Below are positions 8,407-14,824 of a DNA stretch of 14,824 nucleotides, one piece after another. Below the pieces are notes generated by a model. It was not told the origin of the DNA. It was given only the letters and a program-made list of their open reading frames with translations, and ran no database searches. The DNA comes from Pelagophyceae sp. CCMP2097. Lineage: Eukaryota; Sar; Pelagophyceae. The stretch's first letter is position 1, and each line of letters starts with the position of its first letter. The translations under genes were made by a program, and so were the position numbers. The stretch lies in NCBI GenBank assembly GCA_026770575.1, contig MU657463.1, forward strand, positions 29,639 to 44,462. The letters run 5' to 3'.

Positions 8407-11400
8407 TCAGACGGACGGGTCCTCTGCGCGCTTCCGCAGCAAGACGCCGCCGTAGCCGCCCGAAGCGGCTTGTCTGTCCATTTGCGATTTTCGGATGATG
8501 AGCAGCGCGCAGCCTGCGATGCACGAGCTGGCGGGGGCAATCGTCGAGCCTCGTCTGGCGCCGGGCGGCGTCGCGCGAGGCTGCGCGGGCACGCACCGGT
8601 GTGCTGCTTCTCCACGGCGCGGTCGTGCGCCGTGAGGCCGAGGGCGTCGAGCGCGTCGGGCGGCGCCCCGGCGTCGAGGAGCATCTTCACGACGGCTCCC
8701 GACCCGGCGATTGCCGCGAGGTGCAGCGGCGTGTAACCGGCGTCGTCGGCGAGCGACGGGTCCGCGCCGGCGGCGAGGCACGCGCGGGCCACACCCGCCG
8801 CGGCGGACGCTGCCGCGAGGTGCAGCACCGTCTGCCGCGGCGGCGCCTCATCGCGGAGGTCCGGCGTCTTCGCCGACTCCAACCTGCGCCGCGCGCGTGA
8901 AGAGGCGCGCCTCCGGGGGCATCGCTCTCCGTCGAAGGGACCATTGCTCTCCGTCATTAAGACGCACCAGGCGGCGACGGCGGCGGTGCGCCCGCCTTTA
9001 GCGGCGGCGCGCACGGCGGCGGGGAGCGCGTGCGGGTTGCCGCCACCAAGCGACTGCGACACAATGCCGAGCGACTGGCGCAGCGTCACCGCGGCGGCCG
9101 GCGCGTTGCGCCTTTGGGCTTTTTGCGGCGCATCGCGCTGCACGAGCGGAAGCGCGCCGTTTTTGCCGGCGCGCCGCCGCCGCCGCCGCCGCCGCACGAG
9201 GACGACGAGGATGCACGTCGTCAGCAGCAGCGCGGCGGCGCACTCGCCGACGCCAGGGAGCCACCGCCGCCAGAACCCGCGGAGGTGGTGGGCGTGGACG
9301 TAGTGCGCGCGCACGCGCAGCGCCGCGTCCGCGCCGCCGAGCGGCGGCCGCGCCGCGCGGCGGTGCGACCGCGGCTTGTGCGCGCCGCGCGCCTTCTCAG
9401 CGCCGCCCGCGCCGGCCGCCGCGGCCGACGGCTCGTTCCACGGCGGGTGCCGCACGACGGGCGGCGTTTGCTCCTCCTCCTCCGCGCGCGCGCCGGACGG
9501 CTGCGCATCGCCGCCGGGCGCGTCCTCACCGCCGGGCGCGTCCTCTCCGGGCCGCTTGAGGTCCTTGGCCATGGCTCGCCAGTCGCCCGGCTCCTCGTCG
9601 TCGTCGCCCTCGGGCGCCCCCGCGTCGCGCAGCTCGCGATTTCCCCCTCGCGGCCTCTTCATCAGCGGCTGCTGCTCTGCGGGGTCGCCGAGCACCGCGG
9701 CTTTCGCGGCGTACTCGCCCGTGCCGGCCGCCTCTTGGTCGTGGTCCACGGGCGCAAAGTCTTTTGGGACGCGGTCGGCGAGGTACCACTTTGGGTCGCC
9801 CTTTGGCCGGAAGTGCGCAAAAAGGTTGACAAACATGCGGCCCTTCATCGGCGTCGGCCGACCTACGCGCGACTCGAGCCACGCAAAAACGACAGAGGCC
9901 GCACCGTGGAGGCACTTTGCGGATTCGTAGTAGACCAGTTCGCCGGGCTCCATGGCCACGTCCTGGAACGACTGCGTGTGCAAGTCAAAGATTTGGAGCG
10001 CCCAGGGCTCTTGCATGTCGTATTGCGCCACGTTGATGATCATCGAAGTCGCGTGCGTCGACTCGCGGTCCACGTGCGGCAGCAGCACCGCGCCTACGCG
10101 AGGCGGTGCCCGGGGCACTACGGACGCGCGCGGCGGTCGGCGCCGCGCCGTCGACGAGGCGCACCGTCGCCGTAGGCGCGCATGCCGTAGAGGTCAGTGG
10201 GCTCGAGTTCGATTCCGCCGAGCCACTCCTCGACGAGCTTTTGGAGCTCTGCGTGCCATTTCTCCTTGAGGCCGAAGGGGAGGAAGCACATTTGCGGGTT
10301 CGTCTGCCACCAGTTGACGTACGCCCCCTTGGAGTCCCACTCCTCGTAGACCAACGATTGGCGGTTCACGTGCCAGTATGTCGCGATGTCGGCCCAGAGC
10401 GGCGCCGGGAGCGCGGCCTTGTCGTAGCCGTGTTTCGTAAAAGTCCGCCGCACCTTTTCCGACCGCGCCTTTTCAAACGTCATCGTCTCCTGCGAAATCT
10501 TCTCCCAAGACTCGCCGCGCAGCTCCGACTGCGGCAGCGGCCTTGCGGTGACGACGTGGATCGAGTCGTAGGCCGCGCGGTAAGTCCCGAGCTCGGCGCC
10601 GTTTTCGGTGTCGGTCACAACAAAGTTGTCGCCGAGGCGCACGGTGCGCCAGTGCGTGTGGAACTCGCCCGCCAAGAGTTCCGCCTGGAAGTGCCGCGCC
10701 CCGGAGGATGGCTCGAGCCACCAAAGCTTGGCCGTCGCGCCGTAAGTGATCCTACAAACGGGGCACTCAGGCACCGACCGGCGCTCCGCGGGCCGCCGAC
10801 GTGCCGCGACCGCCGCCGAAACGCAAAAGACCCGCCGACGCACCAGCCCATCTCGACGGTGGCGCATGTGGCCTCGTACCTAGCGGGGACGGTGCGACGC
10901 TGTACGGGCGGCTTCCCCGGCACCGTCCGATGCCGCTCGCGACTCCGTTGTCGCATTTGCTGACGGTCCGCGTTGTCCAGCCGTGATGATCCTCGACGCG
11001 GCCTCGCACCACTCAGCCACTCGTTCCTCGAGGCTCCCTGCACCGTTGGCCGGGTCGAACCTGCGCAGCGTCGCCGCGGCGCCGGCGACCGCGATGGGCG
11101 CGCCTGAGCGCGCGCCGATCCATGCGGGCCGCGCCGGGCGCCGTCGACGAGCGGCCTCTCCGGCAGCCCGGCGGCATCTGCGGCGGCCCGGCGGCCTCTG
11201 GCGGCCCGGCGGCTCACCTTGGTTGAGGCAAACGGCGCCGCATTCGACGATGCCGAGCACCGACGCCATTGCCGGCGCGGCCAGCGCGACGCTGCGCTGG
11301 AGCGGCCGCGCGGCAAACGCGGCGAGGGCGGGGCAGTTTGCGTCGACGACGAGCCAGTTCGTCTCGAGGCGCCGGTGCTCCGCGTCGTGCGGCAGAACTG

Positions 11401-11488
11401 ACACATCGCCGCCCTCCCACTTCACCACAGCCGCCTTCAAATGCCAGACGCACAGCGCCGCTGCGAGCCCGCGCGCCCAGCCGCGCAT
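8407..11488 (-). CDS. Prolyl-4-hydroxylase-like 2OG-Fe(II) oxygenase with thioredoxin-like, VHL-beta-like, TM and ankyrin parts (8 exons, 821 aa)
   Basis: Minus-strand exons: 11488-11218, 11103-11010, 10879-10844 (36 nt), 10751-10165, 10093-9905, 9862-8968, 8883-8597 and 8513-8407. All seven junction phases agree. Residues 1-20 look like a signal peptide (MRGWARGLAAALCVWHLKA). Residues 20-122 resemble a degenerate thioredoxin fold (LVVDANCPAL, VECGAVCLNQGAPI, AATLRRFDP, EERVAEW) without CxxC; this call is weak. Residues 130-195 (ATAKLWWLEP, FHTHW, NFVVTD, ELGTYRA) resemble the VHL beta domain. The oxygenase follows: YGMRAYGDG, then the Fe motif H336-x-D338 in LLPHVDR, HATSMIINV, MEPGELVYYESAKCLHG with distal His392, and RPTPMKGRMFVNLFAHFRP. 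The family hydroxylates prolines in the secretory pathway; the substrate is unknown. An acidic/Pro linker leads to a TM segment at about 597-615 (AAALLLTTCILVVLV), stopped by eight Arg. Ankyrin repeats lie at about 667-785 (TVLHLAAAS, YTPLHLAAIAG, VVKMLLDAGA). Topology would put the enzyme in the lumen and ankyrin in the cytosol. The ATG at 11488 is preferred over the in-frame GTG at 11503. Confidence 0.8.
9863..9904 (-). other. In-frame 42-bp intron beside the Fe-binding histidine codon
   Basis: The intron runs GTGCGG to GTAG. Removing it joins CLHG to RPTPMKG, the continuous family motif. Because it is 42 bp with no in-frame stop, retention would insert 14 residues (AASVVFAWLESRVG region) directly after the distal iron ligand His392. 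The surrounding 2OG-Fe(II) motif supports it being an intron rather than coding sequence. Confidence 0.75.
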
Positions 11489-11574
11489 CTGGCCAAATTC
11501 CACCGACGTGTGTTTATCAAACTTTGAAAAGGCTCGGATCGGCGAAGGGCGCCGCCGCGCCAGCGCGCCGCGCG
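11489..11574. promoter_or_regulatory. 86-bp divergent intergenic region, hydroxylase / PUB-AAA gene
   Basis: Head-to-head ATGs (minus at 11488, plus at 11575) leave only 86 bp. A locally AT-richer patch at 11511-11530 (GTTTATCAAACTTTGAAAAG) stands out from GC-rich flanks and is the best candidate for core promoter elements. Bidirectional promoter function is inferred from position. Confidence 0.45.
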
Positions 11575-13585
11575 ATGCCGATGACGGAGGAGCGGGAGTT
11601 CCTCTTCGTCACGTTTGCTGGCCAAGTCGTCGACGAGGGCTCGCTGGCGGCGTTGGAGACGGTCGTGCGCAACCTCCAGGCGCAGCCGTACCCCCCGGCG
11701 TCGCGGTGGCACGATTCTTTGCCAGAGGCGCGGCCCTAGGGATGCGGCCAAGTTCCGCACGCTGCGCACGGCCAACGCGGCCGTCCAGGCGAGGCTCCTC
11801 GCCAAAGGTGCAGCCGAGTTCCTGAGGACGCTCGGCTTCGTAGAAGGCGACGGTGCGCCTTGGAACGGACGCCGAGGGCCGGCCGCTGGCACGAGGCGAC
11901 GCAGGTCACCTTGCGCTCGACGACGCGCTCGACTCCGCAGTCGCGCGCGCCGCGCTCGAGGCGCTGTCCGCCGCGCGCGTGTCGCTCAAGAGCCGGCCGC
12001 CGCGCAGGAGGCAGGGCTTCGCGGCGCCCGAGGCCAAGGAGCCGCCGCCGGAGCCGCCGACGCCGGAGGCGCCGCGGGGCGGCCGGCGGCGCGACAGCCC
12101 GGCGACGCCGGACAGCGACGCGTCGAGCAATTCGAGCTCCAAGGAGATGAGCTGGGTCGTCCGCGACGTGGCGGAAAAGGCCCCGGCCGCGCGGCCCCAC
12201 GTGCCTCCCAAGGGCGGCGCCAAACCGCGCACGAGGGACGCGTGGGCAGGCTCCGACGGGGGCGGGGCGGCGCCCCGCGACAAGGGCAAGGCCGGCTGCG
12301 ACGGCCCGTGCCCCGGCACCGCTGCGTCGGCGGAAGACGACGAGCTCCTGCAGCAGATGGCGCGCATGCCGCGCGCGCCGGCGGACGCCGAGGTGCGGCA
12401 AAGCGAGGGGTGCCCTGTGCGTTACAAAACGCTAGGTGCGGCGCGTCTCTCGGCCACGCGCGCGGTGGGACGACGTCATCGGCCTGCACGACGTCGTGGG
12501 CGACCTGCGCGCCATCGTGGAGGACGAGTCGGGCGGCGTCCACGGCGACCGCACGCTGCTGCTCTACGGGCCGCCCGGCTGCGGCAAGACACTACTGGCG
12601 GCGTGCGTGGCGGCGGCTTGGGGCCGCGGCGACCTCGTCACCGCCTACGGCGCCGAGCTCTGCTCGCAGCTCTCAAAGTCGCGCTTCGGCAGCGTCCGGC
12701 GGTGCGTTTTTGCCGCGCGGCGAGGTCGCCGCATTAACACGGCGGCGCCAGGATCTACGGCCGCGCCAAGGCGCTGGCGCCGTGCGTGCTGCTGCTCAAG
12801 GGCCTCAACCTCGAGCTGACGCAGGTGGTGCGCGAGCTCTTGGCTTGCGCGGGTGCCAAGGACGACGTGATTGTGATTGTCACAAACTCCGAGCCGCACG
12901 AAATGGCCGCCTCGGCGCCGTTCGACCGTCGGAGGCGAAGGCCCCAGGGCGGGGGCTCGTCGTCCGTCGCCGAGAGCCTCGCGGCGTTCGACCAGCTCTT
13001 CCACGTCACCGCGCCCGGCTGTGTCGGTGATGGCCGGGGCAGTGATGTCGCGAGCGGCACCACGGGCGCTCGATGCACGCCAGAGCTTCGTATGCGATCC
13101 AACCCGGAGCGACCGTCGTGCGACGCCCGCCGCGCTAGGCGCCCGACGAGCGGTCGCGCGCCTTCGCCGTCGACGCCGAGCTGCGTGCGCGGCGGAGCGC
13201 CGCGGCCGCCGGCGCGCTGGCCGGCGCGCCGCGGCGCCGCGACGACGACGACGGCGCGGACGACGCCGTGGACTCCCGCGACCTCGCTGCGCAGATGGAA
13301 GGCTTTTCGATGCGGGCCGTGCGCGAGACGCTGCGCGCGGCCGTCCTCGCCGCGCAAAAGACCGGCGCGCCGCTGGGACCGGGCCACTTCGACCGCGCGC
13401 TCGGGTCGGTGCCCATGCGGCAGGCGGTGGCCGCCGCCGCGCTCTCGGGCGGCGCGACGGTGTCGCAGAGGAGGCAGGCCTCCGAGGGCCTCGTCTGCGA
13501 CTTTGTCGACGGCCAACTCGAGTGGCTCGGGACGACGCCCGCGGCCGTGAAAGTACTCAGCAGGTACAATGACCGCCACCTCTAG
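11575..13585 (+). CDS. PUB-domain AAA protein, candidate pseudo-ATPase (6 exons, 565 aa)
   Basis: Exons: 11575-11687, 11740-11852, 11905-12392, 12436-12701, 12752-13022 and 13139-13585. Introns are 43-116 bp and the phases agree. The last donor (13023, GTCGGT) is the least certain. Residues 23-100 form a PUB/PUG domain (ALETVVRNLQAQP, KFRTLRTANAAVQARLL, GAAEFLRTLGF), rebuilt only by splicing two introns inside it. In PNGase and UBXD1 this domain binds the C-terminal tail of p97/CDC48. Residues 100-238 are a Pro/Ser/acidic linker. The AAA module starts at about 248 (RWDDVIGLHDV) with Walker A at 283-290 (GPPGCGKT) and FGSVRRIYGRAKALAPC before the Walker B position. Walker B reads VLLLKGLN (339-346) instead of hhhhDExD, so the Mg-binding Asp and catalytic Glu are missing. 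A sensor-1-like VIVIVTNSEP follows. The usual Arg-finger region (RRFD type) reads SLAAFDQLFHV. The C-terminal lid-like helices (RDLAAQMEGFSMRAVRETL) are present. Nucleotide binding without hydrolysis is inferred. The start is the first ATG upstream of the PUB fold; a second Met is at codon 3. Confidence 0.8.
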
Positions 13586-13952
13586 CGCGGTTGTGTGTGC
13601 TGCTCCGGTAACAGTTTTGAGAACACTAGCAGCCTAGATCACTATTGAAAACACATCTTAAAACTTGATTTTGCATGCCTCCGCAAGCCCGTCAAATGAC
13701 ATCCGGTGTGTGTTTACTGTACAGTCTGAGTCTGAATCAAATCGTTCTTATTGAGACAAGGGGAGCTGTGAGCAAGATAAGGTCTGAGTCGCAAGCATCT
13801 CGCTGTCGCGCCGCTTATCGTGATCCGACTCGGCGCGCACGGGGCCGTCGCGAAACGCGCCGCGCGCCAGCGGCTCGGCCAGTTTTTTTTAGACTTCCCC
13901 TTTTTGAGAACATATGTCCATTTTTTAGGCACCACACCGCGCGAACGACGCG

Positions 13953-14031
13953 GGCTCCGTTGGACCCTAAGGTTTCTATCGGATGGGCCTCGCCTCCCTA
14001 AGCGATGAAGCCCTTAGGGTCCAAAGGAGCC
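13953..14031. repeat. 20-bp inverted repeat with 39-bp spacer
   Basis: The left arm at 13953-13972 reads GGCTCCGTTGGACCCTAAGG. The right arm at 14012-14031 is its reverse complement at 19 of 20 positions (one mismatch at the seventh base of the left arm). The 39-bp spacer itself contains CTCCCTAAG, partly echoing the arm. In RNA this would form a stable hairpin. It could be the ends of a very small mobile element or a structured 3' RNA; I see no flanking target-site duplication. Confidence 0.8.
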
Positions 14032-14268
14032 GCCCCCCGCCCGCCGAACCAGGTCCCCAAAGCTACCTTAGGCCTGCGGACTTTCGAAAACTAGCGAGTC
14101 TGAACTTCAATGATAACGGGCTTGAATTTGCAAATCCTTGCATCGAAAATTTGGAATCTGTAACCGTTCCGAAAACGTTGTTTAGCGATATTTTTGAAAC
14201 ACGACCTAAGCTGGTAGTGACAAGTTATCGAGCACAGCTGTTTCAAAGCGCCTTCCTTACAATTGTAT

Positions 14269-14296
14269 CGGGAGAAGTTCTCCCCGGGAGAAGTTT
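14269..14296. repeat. Short palindrome and direct repeat
   Basis: GGGAGAA-G-TTCTCCC at 14270-14284 is a perfect 7-bp inverted repeat around one base. CGGGAGAAGTT occurs at 14269-14279 and again from 14285, a direct repeat with a 16-bp period. Function unknown. Confidence 0.7.
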
Positions 14297-14824
14297 CAGT
14301 TGAGTCGTCCGTTGGCGTCCGTTGGGCTTCCTTCAAATCGCCCGCTTGGCGTCCCATGGTCGGCGTGGGCCTTGGGAGCGCGCGGGGATGTCAGCGCACC
14401 CTCTTGCGCCGAGATTTGTGATGTTTTCTTTTCTTTTCCCCTTAACAATATATCCATGTCCCATTCTGCGGTACGGACACGGAGGGTCAGGGGGCAGCTT
14501 ACGCGACGCGTGTCGTGGACGAGCAGGGCGCGGACGAGCAGAGTCAAACAAGGAGCCACAGAGACCGAACGGTTTCCAAGGGCAAAGGACGCCGCGCTCT
14601 GAGTAAGCGCACCTAGGCGTAGCGTGGAGACGACGAGCACGGTCCTATAGACGGGCGCGCTCTGCGTCTCGCGGGCGTCTCTCGAGCGTCTCTCAAGCTC
14701 CCTGTCTCCTCACGAAAGTAAAATTTGTTCTGAGTGGGAATTCAAAAGATTTAAATCAGTCCCTATATTCACAACCGTTGTTTGAGCTCAGAGGCGGAGC
14801 CCAGAGGCGGAGCTGGTTGGGTAG

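Larger units (their letters stand above)
13586..14824. other. Lower-GC region without a supported gene
   Basis: Composition changes just after the PUB-AAA stop. GC falls and T or A runs appear (13884-13892, 13909-13928, 14110-14290). The longest ORFs are 13983-14303 (plus, 106 aa), 14091-14357 (minus, 88 aa) and 14296-14640 (minus, 114 aa). They overlap each other and have no recognisable motif, signal peptide or repeat, so I do not call them genes. The first part should hold the PUB-AAA 3' UTR. I looked for tRNA and spliceosomal RNA signatures and found none. Two 12-bp copies of CAGAGGCGGAGC lie at 14789-14800 and 14802-14813. The content could be a decayed transposable element or a true intergenic spacer. 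Confidence 0.5.

Noticed and set aside
11853..11904. Frameshift mutation in the PUB domain
   Set aside because: The apparent frame change is explained by an intron with a GTGCG donor, CAG acceptor and matching phase 1.
11853..12737. Separate GTG-started gene within the PUB-AAA locus
   Set aside because: The GTG is the donor of the 52-bp intron 11853-11904. Splicing joins GFVEGD to GHLALDDAL and completes the PUB domain.
13884..13928. T-runs as Pol III terminators of a small RNA gene
   Set aside because: No A/B box, tRNA cloverleaf or snRNA signature found upstream.
13983..14303. 106-aa plus ORF in the low-GC tail
   Set aside because: No motif, overlaps other equally plausible ORFs and includes one arm of the inverted repeat.

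Overview
The window looks like nuclear DNA from a GC-rich unicellular alga with a secondary, red-lineage plastid. A pelagophyte-type stramenopile (Aureococcus/Pelagomonas-like) is my best guess, with a haptophyte as the alternative. Four lines of evidence support this. The genes are split by many short GT-AG introns (42-143 bp). A plastid Ycf34 protein is encoded with introns behind a signal-peptide-like leader. The domain architectures are eukaryotic (IQ, B-box, WW, PUB, AAA, ankyrin, prolyl-4-hydroxylase). Spacing is very tight. Most single-frame ORFs here are misleading because GC-rich DNA has few stops, so I rebuilt four spliced genes by matching splice sites, phase and protein-family continuity.

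Layout: 1-579 is a 60-bp minisatellite, still repeating at the left edge. 580-1206 has no gene I can support. 1207-1809 (minus, 3 exons, 157 aa) is nucleus-encoded Ycf34. After a 204-bp divergent spacer, 2014-8272 (plus, 6 exons, about 1957 aa) encodes a large basic protein with several IQ motifs, a p25-alpha/TPPP-like segment, three B-box-like zinc clusters and a WW-like C-terminus. It converges, across only 134 bp, on 8407-11488 (minus, 8 exons, 821 aa). That gene encodes a secretory-pathway prolyl-4-hydroxylase-like 2OG-Fe(II) oxygenase with a thioredoxin-like and a VHL-beta-like region before it, and a transmembrane segment plus ankyrin repeats after it. An 86-bp divergent spacer separates it from 11575-13585 (plus, 6 exons, 565 aa), a PUB-domain protein fused to an AAA module with an intact P-loop but no Walker B acidic residues. 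13586-14824 is a lower-GC stretch without a convincing gene, containing a 20-bp inverted repeat and small direct repeats.

The genes do not form a pathway; they are closely packed, independently transcribed units. Shared features are the splice signals (14 of 19 inferred donors read GTGCG and all 19 acceptors read AG|G) and the two short head-to-head promoters. The strongest points for follow-up are the nuclear Ycf34, the hydroxylase/ankyrin fusion, the PUB-AAA pseudo-ATPase candidate and the unusual donor consensus. All gene models are inferred by eye from sequence alone; no transcript or database search was available.
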